DNA of 64,000 nt from Fimbriimonadaceae bacterium (lineage in GTDB: Bacteria > Armatimonadota > Fimbriimonadia > Fimbriimonadales > Fimbriimonadaceae): contig JAMLGR010000019.1 in NCBI GenBank assembly GCA_023957775.1, forward strand, positions 1 to 64,000, written 5' to 3'. The position numbers were made by a program, and so were the translations under genes. The notes beneath the pieces were generated by a model, which worked only from the letters and a program-made list of their open reading frames with translations, ran no database searches and was not told the origin of the DNA. Every line of letters begins with the position of its first letter. Position 1 is the first letter of the stretch. Positions 1 to 8,727 of the stretch are shown piece after piece.

Positions 1-239
1 TAACCCGGCGTATACTTCTTCGTAGCGATTGTTGCGATGTTCAGTCCAGCCGTTCTCGACACCTACGACCCCGCCAACCGCTTGAAGGTGGTAGCCATTC
101 ATCCGGATTCGGGTTCCCAGACGTTGGCGAGCTACACTTATGCTGGCGATGGTCTCAGGAGAACCGAGCACGAACCAGGGAAGTCCCCTGGTCACCTTGA
201 TCTGGGACGGCGAGGACATGTTGGGAGAGATACTCTGAG
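1..239 (+). pseudogene. Rhs core remnant, frame-broken
   Basis: The left edge starts inside a Rhs/YD-repeat core. Frame 1 (from about 37) reads DPANRLKVV and then YTYAGDGLRR, a typical YD motif. At about 182-235 the core continues in another frame (VTLIWDGEDMLGE) and meets a stop at 236-238, and the following core piece starts in a third frame at 240. Two frame changes in 60 bases show that the upstream part is not translated as one protein. The 5' end lies outside the window. Confidence 0.75.
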
Positions 240-574
240 ATGGCGATGAGTGTTCGCTACACGAATATCAACGGCCAGATCGTGGCCGAGAAGCGCTCGG
301 GGACGCGCAAGATCTACTCATCGGACGCCCTGGGCAGCACGGTTTCGCTCTACAGCGGTCTGACCAAGACCGACTCCTTCACCTACTGGCCGTATGGTGA
401 GACCAGGACCAGCAGCGGCTCGACTCCGACCAAGTACAAGTTCGTTGGGACGCTGGGATGCCGCGAACAAGCCGATGGCGGCATCTACATGAGGGCCAGA
501 GTCGAGGAGCCGGAGAATGGCAGGTGGATGACCGTGGATCCGTTGTGGCCTGTGGAGTCAGCGTATGGTTATGC
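5..574 (+). repeat. Rhs core direct repeat, unit 1
   Basis: This stretch of about 570 bp is nearly identical to 1552-2123, from the shared tcgtagcgattgttgcgatg through the end of the Rhs core (VDPLW). The copies diverge abruptly just after the core, where the cassette-specific tip begins. That is the normal boundary between an Rhs core and its exchangeable tip. Confidence 0.85.
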
Positions 575-1049
575 TTGGATGTCGCCCTCTTCATACGTGG
601 ACGCAAGCGGAACAAGACCAGACGAGATTATGACTGACTGTTGCGAAAGAGCGTATAGACGCTATTTGGAATGCGCTCTCAACTCCGCGTCAGGCGCAAA
701 CCTGGCCATAGCGATCGGGCTCACCGTCGGAACTTCTGCGTTAGGTTTTGGGCTTAGTGCTGGCATCGGCCTTGGTTACATTGCCGTTTGCGAGCTGCAG
801 GCGGAATTTGAAAAGAGTGCTTGCGGGCTTGCCTATGCGGTGGACCATCTAATGTGCTCAGCCAACTATGTGTGCCGCCAGCCAAAATACAAGGAGATAT
901 GCAAGGCGATTTTTGGACATTGCTACAAACAGTTCCCCGACCAACCGTTCCTGTCTGAGTGTCTGAGGTCCGGGTTCACGCGTCTGCTGCGTCATGTCCC
1001 GCACCCCGAGTGCCCTCCGAAGGATTTCGACCCTTGGACAAACCGGTGA
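240..1049 (+). CDS. Orphan Rhs core end with a Cys-rich C-terminal tip
   Basis: Residues 1-120 are the conserved end of an Rhs core: VRYTNINGQIVAEKR, DALGSTVSLYSG, YWPYGE and GRWMTVDPLWPVE. After the core the tip (about 150 residues) is unique. It has a Gly/Ala-rich hydrophobic stretch (AIAIGLTVGTSALGFGL) and about ten cysteines. Rhs tips are usually toxins, so this may be a displaced toxin module, but I recognise no catalytic motif. ATG 240 and ATG 246 are both possible starts. The reading frame does not join the preceding core, so it may be silent until recombination. The stop overlaps the next gene by GTGA. Confidence 0.6.
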   Translation: MAMSVRYTNINGQIVAEKRSGTRKIYSSDALGSTVSLYSGLTKTDSFTYWPYGETRTSSGSTPTKYKFVGTLGCREQADGGIYMRARVEEPENGRWMTVDPLWPVESAYGYAWMSPSSYVDASGTRPDEIMTDCCERAYRRYLECALNSASGANLAIAIGLTVGTSALGFGLSAGIGLGYIAVCELQAEFEKSACGLAYAVDHLMCSANYVCRQPKYKEICKAIFGHCYKQFPDQPFLSECLRSGFTRLLRHVPHPECPPKDFDPWTNR

Positions 1050-1369
1050 ATCTCAATGGTTTCTTGGGATGGTTGGCTCTCTTGATAGTCGTCGTCCTGA
1101 TGACCGTGGCTATGCCAAATGTAGCGCAGAGAGTTGTGTCAGTTCCTTCCTATGCCCAAGATACAACTGCTGTATTATCCGCTGTGACTTCAATATTCAG
1201 TTGGATTTTATACGGGCATTCGCTGGCCAAGCTAAGAGATGGAAGGACTCGGTTTCCTCGCCTGCCGGTTTGGAGGGACTTCGTTTGGACAACCGTTTTG
1301 GTTGTCTCGGCGTCCTTCGCGTTGACTGGCTTCTATGCCGCACTTCACATTGCTATTCGAAAACTTTGA
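1046..1369 (+). CDS. Small membrane protein, candidate Rhs immunity protein
   Basis: The product is 107 residues if it starts at GTG 1046, which overlaps the stop of the upstream Rhs tip (GTGA). Three hydrophobic segments are visible: LGWLALLIVVVLMTVAM near the N-terminus, a central TAVLSAVTSIFSWILYG, and VWTTVLVVSASFALTGFYAAL near the C-terminus. Translational coupling to an Rhs tip and a multi-pass membrane topology fit an immunity protein against a membrane-acting toxin. That role is inference; I see no family-specific motif. An in-frame ATG does exist at 959, but it lies inside the preceding gene. Confidence 0.5.
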   Translation: MNLNGFLGWLALLIVVVLMTVAMPNVAQRVVSVPSYAQDTTAVLSAVTSIFSWILYGHSLAKLRDGRTRFPRLPVWRDFVWTTVLVVSASFALTGFYAALHIAIRKL

Positions 1370-1786
1370 TTGCGGAAATTCGGCCGCTTCGCAATACACT
1401 ATGAGTTCGTTGTCAAGAACCAGGAGGGATCGAGTCCGCGGTCCTACAGCTACAACGAGGTCGACCGGTTGGTAACGATGGTTCAAGGGGCTACCAAGTT
1501 CACCTACAGATACGACGGCGATGGCCTGAGACGGACCGAACATGAATCGGCCGGGGCGCTATACTTGTTTCGTAGCGATTGTTGCGATGTTCAGTCCAGC
1601 CGTTCTCGACACCTGCGATCCCGCCAACCGCTTGAAGGTCGTGGCGATTCATCCGGACCCGGGTTCCCAGACCTTGGCGAGCTACACTTATGCTGGCGAT
1701 GGTCTCAGGAGAACCGAACACGAACCAGGGAAGTCCCCTGGTCACCTTGATCTGGGACGGCGACGACATGTTGGGAGAAGTCTGAG
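1370..1786 (+). pseudogene. Rhs/YD-repeat fragment with frame breaks
   Basis: At 1430-1545 the frame reads SYSYNEVDRLVTMVQGA and then YRYDGDGLRRTEHE, two YD-repeat motifs. At about 1552 the sequence jumps into the start of the second core repeat, and from about 1575 the YD text continues in another frame (DPANRLKVV, YTYAGDGLRR). The junction looks like a recombination scar between two Rhs cores. No intact product is possible. Confidence 0.7.
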
Positions 1787-2123
1787 ATGGCGATGAGCGT
1801 TCGTTACACGAATATCAACGGCCAGATCGTGGCCGAGAAGCGCTCGGGAACGCGCAAGTTCTACTCATCGGACGCCCTGGGCAGCACCGTGGCGCTCTAC
1901 AGCGGTCTGACCAAGACCGACTCCTTCACCTACTGGCCGTATGGCGAGACCAGGACCAGCAGCGGCTCGACTCCGACCAAGTACAAGTTCGTTGGGAACC
2001 TTGGGATGCCGTGAACAAGCCGATGGCGGCATCTACATGAGGGCAAGGGTTGAGGACCCTGAGGATGGAAGGTGGATGACCGTGGATCCGTTGTGGCTGG
2101 TCGAGTCGGCGTACTCATATGCG
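1552..2123 (+). repeat. Rhs core direct repeat, unit 2
   Basis: This is the second copy of the Rhs core segment at 5-574, with scattered substitutions. It contains an extra base near 1997 (ttgggaacct against ttgggacgct in unit 1), which puts the end of the core out of frame. Confidence 0.85.
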
Positions 2124-2531
2124 CTAAATAGCCCTGCTTCCATTGCTGATCCGTCAGGGGCCAAGAGTACATCGCTGATATATGTCGCTATGAAGCCTAA
2201 GGGAGTCTACCCAAGCGACTGCGTTGTCAGGGTTTGCTCGAGTTACGGGTATGCAGACGATGACAGATACATTTGGGACCCATTCGTCGTGACACATCAG
2301 TTTGTTTGTGCGGTTACGCCAACCGGTCGAACGTGCGCATGGGGCAGGGGTGGCTCCGATGAGGAGCGCCAGTGCCGGGACGATGCCTCCGAGGGATTTC
2401 CTATTCGCTGCCGGACAGTGAGCACGAGTTGCAGAATAGCTGTGGCCGCGTGCCCTTGCATTGAGAAACTACGGTCAGCCCCCCCCCACTCTACTCTATA
2501 CCCTTTGGCACATGCTACCGATCGAAGGTAG
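1787..2531 (+). pseudogene. Second Rhs core end with its own tip, frameshifted
   Basis: From ATG 1787 the core reads MAMSVRYTNINGQIV through KYKFVGNLGMP and stops at 2014 because of a one-base insertion relative to unit 1. In the shifted frame the core continues (LGCREQADGG, DGRWMTVDPLW) into a tip that differs from copy 1. That tip is about 130 residues with many cysteines (CVVRVCSS, CRTVSTSCR, CPCIE) and ends at 2531. The shift makes the cassette inactive as it stands. Confidence 0.7.
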
Positions 2532-2720
2532 ATGTGGTAGATTGCATGTTTGAGCTGCTTGGGGAGTTACCGTGGTTTGAATTTGGCAGCAAGACCATGG
2601 ACACTAGCCACATGCTGCCTCAACCATACTGACGTGGTTGTTCATATCCCTTCTCACAGGCAATGGCGGGTATGGTAGCGCAACTCTACCTGTACTCGAC
2701 CATCGCTTTGCATAGGAACG

Positions 2721-3131
2721 ATGAGCGTAATCAACAAGATCTCTTGCCTTCTCATGACACTTGTCCTTGGTGTCCTCCTGTTTGTTGGAGGATTTGCACT
2801 GGGGACCTACAGCGGAGCGAGGCGAGTCATGATAACTGCTTCGGGACCGGTCACGAACACTATCTACAGTTATGCTCAGGATGGCAAGTACGATGCCTTG
2901 GTTAGGCAGAAGTTGGCGACTCCATCTGTAGTGGCCTCGCTTAAAGCCTCGGTGACTAACGCCGGCCCTATCGTGGGCTTTGAAGTCGTTGAAGTATTCG
3001 TCGGCCCGCTGGGCCTTCCCGCAACCGTTACGGTTCTCGTTGAGCGCGAAACCGGGACCTACACTGAGACGGTCATGTTCAACTCGTTGTTCAAAGCCGA
3101 CGTTGTCACTGTATTGCCTAAGTCGAGATGA
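2721..3131 (+). CDS. Small membrane-anchored protein, unknown function
   Basis: The product is 136 residues. It has an N-terminal hydrophobic anchor (LLMTLVLGVLLFVGGFAL, about 10-27) followed by a soluble domain that would lie outside the membrane. It sits directly after the second Rhs tip, in the place where an immunity gene would be expected, but it lacks translational coupling (189 bp gap). An aggaac sequence precedes the ATG. I recognise no family. Confidence 0.5.
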   Translation: MSVINKISCLLMTLVLGVLLFVGGFALGTYSGARRVMITASGPVTNTIYSYAQDGKYDALVRQKLATPSVVASLKASVTNAGPIVGFEVVEVFVGPLGLPATVTVLVERETGTYTETVMFNSLFKADVVTVLPKSR

Positions 3132-3138
3132 GACAGGT

Positions 3139-3520
3139 CGGGGTTCGTTGACCACGGTCATCTGGGACGGAGATGACACGATCATGGAGAAGAGCTGATG
3201 GCAACGGTTCGTTACACGGTCATCAACGGGCATATCATTGCTGAAAAGAGGGACGGCGTGCGCCAGTTCTACTCCTCGGACGCCCTTGGCAGCACCGTAG
3301 CACTCTACAGCGGATCCAACCAAGACCGACGCCTTCAGTTATTGGCCGTACGGGGATGCGCGGACCCGCACAGGCAGTACGCCCACAAAGTAGAAATGCG
3401 TCGGCACCCTCTGATGCAGAGAACAGGCGGACGGCGGCATCTACATGCGGGCCAGAGTCGAGGACCCTGAGGATGGTAGGTGGATGGCTGTGGATCCGTT
3501 GTGGCCGATGGAACCAGGCT
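3139..3520 (+). pseudogene. Third, most decayed Rhs core copy
   Basis: VTVIWDGDDTIMEKS is read at 3150-3197, then MATVRYTVINGHIIAEKRDGVRQ and DALGSTVALYSG from 3198. The core then breaks into other frames (YWPY-like text around 3340, RVEDPEDGRWMAVDPLWP at about 3455-3515) and stops at 3534 (EYNA then tga). It is clearly homologous to units 1 and 2 but has several indels. Confidence 0.7.
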
Positions 3521-3967
3521 ATGAATATAACGCATGATCTCGACTTGTGGGAGGACATTCGAACACGCTACGCTGCCCATAGTCCGAAGTGCTATAAGGT
3601 AACTAAGCCGAAGAAATCGGGTGCGATTATTGAGGACACGGACTCCAAGCTCGGTGAATTGCTCAAATATATTGATAGCCACGGAGAAACATCTGATGCG
3701 TCATTCTTTTCTACGTGCGCTAACAAAGTCCGGGTCGCCGCGGAAGTGTTATGCAAAGGCATCATTGTCAAGGCGACGAGCGGGACGCCAAATCCGGTCA
3801 CCCTCTTCGAATTGAACAGGAAGCTTCTTCCTGACTTGCTCCCCAAGGCAAAGCCGTACCTGGTCGACGGGAAGGACGGGCCTGTCCTAGAGTCGATCGC
3901 AAGGAAGACCAATCCCGGCAGCCATGATGATGTACGGAATACTCGGCGGTGTCCCGAATCTAGTTGA
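3521..3967 (+). CDS. Hypothetical protein after Rhs copy 3
   Basis: This frame codes for 148 residues from ATG 3521, which overlaps the end of the decayed Rhs core in another frame. The product is soluble, with a helical middle (KLGELLKYIDSHGE, CANKVRVAAEVLCKG) and no signal peptide. It may be a displaced tip or an immunity-type protein. I see no catalytic motif and do not recognise it. The last residues (NTRRCPESS) look like run-on sequence. Confidence 0.4.
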   Translation: MNITHDLDLWEDIRTRYAAHSPKCYKVTKPKKSGAIIEDTDSKLGELLKYIDSHGETSDASFFSTCANKVRVAAEVLCKGIIVKATSGTPNPVTLFELNRKLLPDLLPKAKPYLVDGKDGPVLESIARKTNPGSHDDVRNTRRCPESS

Positions 3968-4390
3968 AACTTTGTACTGAGCCCCCTTCCGGAGGGTAAA
4001 CCCCCGGTTGTACTCACCAAAAGTCAATTGCAGCATCCAATATAGCTCCCATGCCCAATTGATCGGCTGTCCCCATTGATCCCACAGCCCAGACACACTT
4101 TCGGATTTGGAACCCGGCAAGATCGATTCTATCCATCAAGCCCTTGCATTTGAATGCAAACACTCCGGCTGGGCCAGGAGGAGGGTTCTAATCGCGTCTA
4201 ACAGGGCCCACCACTGTTACCGCAGATGTTTGGTGACTCTGTCTTCGTGCGATCACCTTCTTCGCGCTCCGAGCACTCTTGGCAGCCGCCACGGGCCTCT
4301 GACTCACCCGTAGAGCATGGTCGGCGTTCTGCGACCCGGCCTCTCCAGAGATTCCCACCTCCCTCCTCCCACAGGCACAACTTTCAGTGA
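3968..4390 (+). other. No gene seen
   Basis: This is 423 bp between the Rhs graveyard and the AbiE pair. Only short frames without recognisable protein text occur on either strand, and no tRNA-like or repeat structure is visible. It is probably degraded cassette sequence. Confidence 0.5.
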
Positions 4391-4417
4391 TATACTATAT
4401 TTCAGCACGTGCTGAAA
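4391..4417 (+). promoter_or_regulatory. Putative -10 box and palindromic operator of the AbiE pair
   Basis: TATACT at 4391-4396 resembles a -10 box. It is followed at 4400-4417 by the perfect 18-bp palindrome TTTCAGCACGTGCTGAAA, which would cover the transcription start and abut the first ATG. AbiEi antitoxins are known to autorepress by binding inverted repeats in their promoter, so this is a good operator candidate. No convincing -35 box is seen. Confidence 0.55.
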
Positions 4418-5461
4418 ATGATTCAAATGCATCCTCCTCCAGCAAATCCAGAGCGGCAAAAGCGGGACATTATCCGAAAGATCCTGTCCCGCATGCCCAA
4501 TGCAGGCGTCGAGATCGTCGAGTCTCACAATCGCGAGTGGGACTTCGAGGCGCGCGTCAACACAGGCGCAGGCGAACGAACGCTCGTGTGCCAAGCCAAA
4601 TCTCGAGCCTGGCCCAACGAACTTCACGCGATCGCCTACCGCATGCATCGAGCAATCGAACAGCTTGGGAACGGCCGGCTCATTCCTGTGCTCGTCGCAC
4701 CCTACGTGTCCCCCCAGGCAGCCGAGTCCTGCCGTGAACTCGGATTGTCCTGGGCGGACCTCGCGGGGAACTGCGAGCTGCACATCGACGAGGCCTTCAT
4801 TCACGTGCAAGGACTGCCAAATCCCTTCCGGAAAGGTCGCGGCACCGCGTCGCTCTATAGTCCGAAGTCTTCAAGGGTCGTGCACGCGTTGCTTATCGAC
4901 CCCAAACGACCCTGGACCACGGAGGACCTGGCAATGGCGTCGGGAGTCAGCCTGGGGCAGGTTGCGAGCGTGAAGAAACTCCTTGCAACGAACCGTTGGA
5001 TCCGTGCAAGCTACGGTCACACCGTCCTGACCGAGCCAAGAAAGCTCCTGGCGGACTGGTCGAACCACTACAAGCCCAAGCGGAGCACCGTCCACCTGTT
5101 CACGCTCGACGCTCCGGCTGTCCTTGAGGAGCGGATCGCATCCACGGTCCCCGACTACGCCTTTACGGAGTTTTCCGCAGCCGACCGGTACGCCCCTTAC
5201 ACCCGCTATCAGAGAGTGGCGTTCTATGTCCCCGGTTGGGACGAGCAGCTCTCGAACGCACTTGATCTGAAGAGCGGGGACGGGGCCTCAAACGTCACGG
5301 TCTACGTGACCGGTGCACCGATCCCGCACGTGGAGGAAGCCGCTCATGCGCGTTGCGTCTCGCCGGTGCTTGTCTACCTCGACCTCCTGCAACTGCCGGG
5401 CCGTGGCCAAGATGCGGCCGAGCACCTGTTGGCATCAGCCATCGAGCCGAGGTGGAGATGA
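4418..5461 (+). CDS. Type IV toxin-antitoxin AbiEi-family antitoxin
   Basis: The product is 347 residues from ATG 4418; GTG 4409 is in frame but lies inside the palindrome. Known family features are an N-terminal REase-like or wHTH region and a DNA-binding part that represses the operon. Here residues 15-110 include EWDFEARVNTGAGERTLVCQAK, the arrangement of this COG4861-like group. A winged-helix segment follows (WTTEDLAMASGVSLGQVASVKKLL, about residues 165-190). Its stop overlaps the ATG of the nucleotidyltransferase by ATGA, the usual antitoxin-toxin order. It should neutralise the partner and autorepress the pair. Confidence 0.8.
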   Translation: MIQMHPPPANPERQKRDIIRKILSRMPNAGVEIVESHNREWDFEARVNTGAGERTLVCQAKSRAWPNELHAIAYRMHRAIEQLGNGRLIPVLVAPYVSPQAAESCRELGLSWADLAGNCELHIDEAFIHVQGLPNPFRKGRGTASLYSPKSSRVVHALLIDPKRPWTTEDLAMASGVSLGQVASVKKLLATNRWIRASYGHTVLTEPRKLLADWSNHYKPKRSTVHLFTLDAPAVLEERIASTVPDYAFTEFSAADRYAPYTRYQRVAFYVPGWDEQLSNALDLKSGDGASNVTVYVTGAPIPHVEEAAHARCVSPVLVYLDLLQLPGRGQDAAEHLLASAIEPRWR

Positions 5462-6180
5462 GGGACGATGTTTCCTCGGGTTCGGTCAAGGCTGCGAGGA
5501 TCGCCCTGGCTGAGATTGCGGAGATTCTTGAGACCTACCCCGGCGCCGTTGTCGCCGGTGGCTTTGTCCCGTATCTTCTGATCCCACAGCACGTCGAGCC
5601 TCACGAGGGGACCGTCGACATCGATTTGGTGTTGGCCTTCGATCAGCCAGGTGGGGACGATGTGTTCACCCTTCACGAGATTCTGGAGCGGCGCTTGTTC
5701 CAACAGGATCCAGGGAAACCGTTTCGTTACACCAAAGGGATCGATCTCGACGGCGAAATCTATCCCGTCATGGTTGAGCTTCTTGGGGGAGGGAATCCAC
5801 CACCTGGAGGCCTGCGCCGCATCGGCACCGAAGACGTTCATTTGAGCATCATCAGCGGGATGGAGGTTGCACTCGAGGGTCCCCTCGTCGTCTCGATTCC
5901 AGACACCCCGAATCGGACGATCAGCGTGGCGTCCATCCCTTCCTTTCTGTCGATGAAGGCCTTTGCCCTCGAGCGGCGCGAGGAGCGCAAGAAGCCGAAG
6001 GACGCCTACGACATCGTGTACTGTCTTCGAAACTACGACGGAGGCGTCGGGGCGATCGCCCAGGTATTCCGCGAGAAACTGCCTCACGCGATCATCGCCT
6101 CTGCCGTCGAGTCGCTGGGTGTTTCGTTCGGTTCGACGGATGCCGTCGGCCCCGTCGCCTACGCCCCGCGGGGCCAATGA
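5458..6180 (+). CDS. AbiEii-like nucleotidyltransferase toxin, C-terminus frameshifted
   Basis: The product is 240 residues from ATG 5458, overlapping the antitoxin stop. The minimal nucleotidyltransferase core is visible: VVAGGFVPYLL followed by TVDIDLVL, where the acidic pair binds metal. DAYDIVYCLRNYDGG is the typical helical part that follows. The frame ends at 6180, but text that looks like the family's usual end (GANDDENGALMRREAFERVQRLLALLAEG) continues in another frame to 6268. This indicates an indel at about 6160-6175 that removes the natural C-terminus. The catalytic core is intact, so activity is possible but uncertain. Confidence 0.75.
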   Translation: MRDDVSSGSVKAARIALAEIAEILETYPGAVVAGGFVPYLLIPQHVEPHEGTVDIDLVLAFDQPGGDDVFTLHEILERRLFQQDPGKPFRYTKGIDLDGEIYPVMVELLGGGNPPPGGLRRIGTEDVHLSIISGMEVALEGPLVVSIPDTPNRTISVASIPSFLSMKAFALERREERKKPKDAYDIVYCLRNYDGGVGAIAQVFREKLPHAIIASAVESLGVSFGSTDAVGPVAYAPRGQ

Positions 6181-6315
6181 CGACGAGAACGGAGCTCTCA
6201 TGAGACGAGAAGCCTTCGAGCGGGTCCAACGGCTGCTCGCCCTTCTTGCAGAGGGTCGCGGCCCATGAGCGAATTGGCGGAGCTTTCATCGCGCTCATCT
6301 GGGAGCGCATGTCTC

Positions 6316-6852
6316 CTACTCGTCCCAATCGCGGTGCTCGGTGTTCATCTCGTCCACCCACTCGGCTTCTTCCCATACCATCCCTTTCCTGCCTGGGACC
6401 TTGCGGATCGGACCCGCACGGTAGATCGGGCATGACTTGGGGCCGTAGCAGAACGTCTCCCGCCGATGCTGCAGCCGTTTGGGGTTCCACTGGTCCACGG
6501 TGATCTCCACCGGCATGTCGCAGCCCCAGAGGCATCCGCGGCATTTGGCGCGGTAGGTCTTCGTGTCCAACCGCCTCGGGCCGCGCGCGCGGTACACCTC
6601 CAGGGGTGGCGGGCACCCTTGCCACGGGGGTGGGCACGGCTCGCCGGTCGCCGGAGCGTGCACTCGGATGCCGCTGGCCTTGTAGTACTGCGCGGCCTCC
6701 ATCGCCGGGTCCTCGACGGGCGAGGCGACGCCGGCGACCACCATGCCCGCCTCGAACCGGTGCTTCGCGTGGGCCGCGTTGCCGACTCCCACCGCGAACT
6801 CCCCCTCGAACTCCCCGATCGAGCCGGCCGGGCACCTCGTCGCGTTGGGTGG
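6316..6852 (-). pseudogene. Cys-rich protein fragment, probably mobile-element derived
   Basis: On the minus strand a conserved-looking text runs from CPAGSIGEFEGEFAVGVGN to WVDEMNTEHRDWDE. It includes KTYRAKCRGCLWGCDMPVEI (a three-Cys cluster) and ETFCYGPKSCPIYRAGP. No start codon or N-terminal part is present; upstream of about 6852 the frame runs into the oppositely oriented ankyrin gene. It looks like the C-terminal half of a longer protein, possibly a transposase-like protein. The family is not certain. Confidence 0.45.
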
Positions 6853-6866
6853 CGTAGGATGGTTGG

Positions 6867-8702
6867 TTGGCGGAAATCCATGATCTCGTGCGGTTGAAGG
6901 ACCTGGAGGGGCTTGAACGGCTCCTCCGGACCCACCCGGATGCTCGCTCGCTCGTGAACGAGCAAGACAGCTGGGGCACGGCGCCGCTTTTCCACGCCCT
7001 CGACTGCGACGATCCCGATGCGCGTATCGTGAAGGCGCTTCTCGATGCCGGCGCAGATGTTGGGTACGCGCGGGTCTTCGATATTCCTGACGTAGCGGGA
7101 TTCGTAGATGGCTTCGACGAGCTCCTCGGCGAGCATGGAATCGAGTTTCCCAAGTCCTTCTCCCTTCCAACAGGTCCCTTCACCGAGCCCGTTTTGCCGA
7201 TGGCGCTTCGGACTGGAGATATGGCGATCGTTCGACTGTTCTCCGAGCACGGTGCCGATCTTCGATACACGCGCGAGGCTGGGTACAACGCCATTCTCGA
7301 TGCCGTATATGTCCGTCGGGATGAAACGGACGTCGTCGAATACCTGCTGGAGCTCGGAGTCTCGCCGGACGTCCGGTCGAGCTTTGGCGAAACGCCGGTG
7401 GTCGTCGCGCTGCGCAATCAACGCTTTCGGTTGCTCGCACGACTCGTGGCGTTCGGCGCAGATCAGGCCCCGATTGCTTGGACCCCGCTGATCCGAGCCG
7501 CGGCCATCGGAACGTTGAGGGACGTTCAAGAGGAACTCGGAAAGGATGCCGATTTGAATGCGGTCGCGTCAACGGATCACACGGCGCTTCAGATTGCGTT
7601 GATGCGGGGCGACGAAGGGATCGTCGATGCTCTGTTGGCGGTGGGAGCCTCCCCCGCGAAGCAGGGGGACAGGGGACCCTCCTCGCTCGTTTGCGCGATC
7701 CTGGGCGGCTCGACGTCTCTCGTCCAGCGGATGCTGGATGCCGGTTGCCCCGTCGATGAACCGAATGAGATGGGTCAGTCGGCTCTGGCATGCGCGGCGG
7801 AGAGCGGGAACCACGATCTTGTTCGCCTCTTGGTCGAACGTGGAGCGGACCTATCCTCGGACGGTTGCGGAGACTCCATTCTCAGCCATGCCAAGGACAG
7901 CCAAACGGCACTCCTGTTGATTCGAGCTGGAGCCGAACTTACCAATCTTGACAAAGAAGCAATTCGGAGGCTCGTCGGCCTTCCGGAGGTCGAGCCGGCG
8001 TTTTTGGCGGGTGTCACCAAGGCCCAGTACATGGAGGCGCGACACCAGCGAGAGGGGCGGGCGAATCCGGAGGATCTGAGCCAGCCCTACCGTCTCGCGA
8101 TGATCCGAGCCGGTTGCAACGCGTACGAGGCGCGGAGCCGTTTTGACGACCCTGCAAAGGTCGCGTGCGGGATCTCCTGGAACAGGCGCCCTCCGCAAGT
8201 GTGGTGCTTCGATCGGTTTGGCCGGTCGTTCACGCTGCTGCCGGATGGGCGGACCATTCTGATCGCGGGCGAACATGAGGATTACTACGATCCGGACTTC
8301 TGCATCTACAACGACGTCGTGGTTATCCACCCGGGAGGCGAGGTCCAAATCTTCGGATATCCGTACGAAGTCTTCGAACCGACAGACTCTCACACGGCGA
8401 CCCTCGTGGGGGACTCCATCTGGATCGTGGGCGGCCTTGGCTACCCGGACCAGCGCAATGGTCGGATCCCCGTCTACCGCCTCGACACCATGGATTATTC
8501 GATCCATCGAGTGGAGACCAGCGGCGACGTCCCTCCGCGCGTCTACGGCCATCGGGCCGAGCTCGTCGAGAACGCCCTTGTCATTCGCGGAGGGCAGGCG
8601 ATCGTGACTTCATCCAAGGGCGAGGAACACCGAGACCTCGAGGAGGTCTTTGCCCTGGATCTGGAGACCGGTCGCTGGCAACGTCGACCAGCGACTTCTT
8701 GA
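6867..8702 (+). CDS. Ankyrin-repeat protein with a C-terminal kelch-like propeller region
   Basis: The product is 611 residues, starting at TTG 6867 after taggatgg. Residues 1-380 hold about nine ankyrin-type repeats (for example TALQIALMRGDEGIVDALLAVGA and SALACAAESGNHDLVRLLVERGADL). Residues about 430-605 hold kelch-like blades (FTLLPDGRTILIAGE, GDSIWIVGGLG, ENALVIRGGQA, VFALDLETGRW). There is no signal peptide, so it is cytoplasmic and probably a protein-binding scaffold. It lies alone between the AbiE pair and the nuclease-helicase. A partner is unknown. Confidence 0.75.
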   Translation: MAEIHDLVRLKDLEGLERLLRTHPDARSLVNEQDSWGTAPLFHALDCDDPDARIVKALLDAGADVGYARVFDIPDVAGFVDGFDELLGEHGIEFPKSFSLPTGPFTEPVLPMALRTGDMAIVRLFSEHGADLRYTREAGYNAILDAVYVRRDETDVVEYLLELGVSPDVRSSFGETPVVVALRNQRFRLLARLVAFGADQAPIAWTPLIRAAAIGTLRDVQEELGKDADLNAVASTDHTALQIALMRGDEGIVDALLAVGASPAKQGDRGPSSLVCAILGGSTSLVQRMLDAGCPVDEPNEMGQSALACAAESGNHDLVRLLVERGADLSSDGCGDSILSHAKDSQTALLLIRAGAELTNLDKEAIRRLVGLPEVEPAFLAGVTKAQYMEARHQREGRANPEDLSQPYRLAMIRAGCNAYEARSRFDDPAKVACGISWNRRPPQVWCFDRFGRSFTLLPDGRTILIAGEHEDYYDPDFCIYNDVVVIHPGGEVQIFGYPYEVFEPTDSHTATLVGDSIWIVGGLGYPDQRNGRIPVYRLDTMDYSIHRVETSGDVPPRVYGHRAELVENALVIRGGQAIVTSSKGEEHRDLEEVFALDLETGRWQRRPATS

Positions 8703-8727
8703 AGTTCGGAAAGAGGAGGCCCGGCGC

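Noticed and set aside
3887-4120. 77-residue minus-strand open frame.
   Set aside because: It has no recognisable protein text, no ribosome site and lies in decayed cassette sequence.
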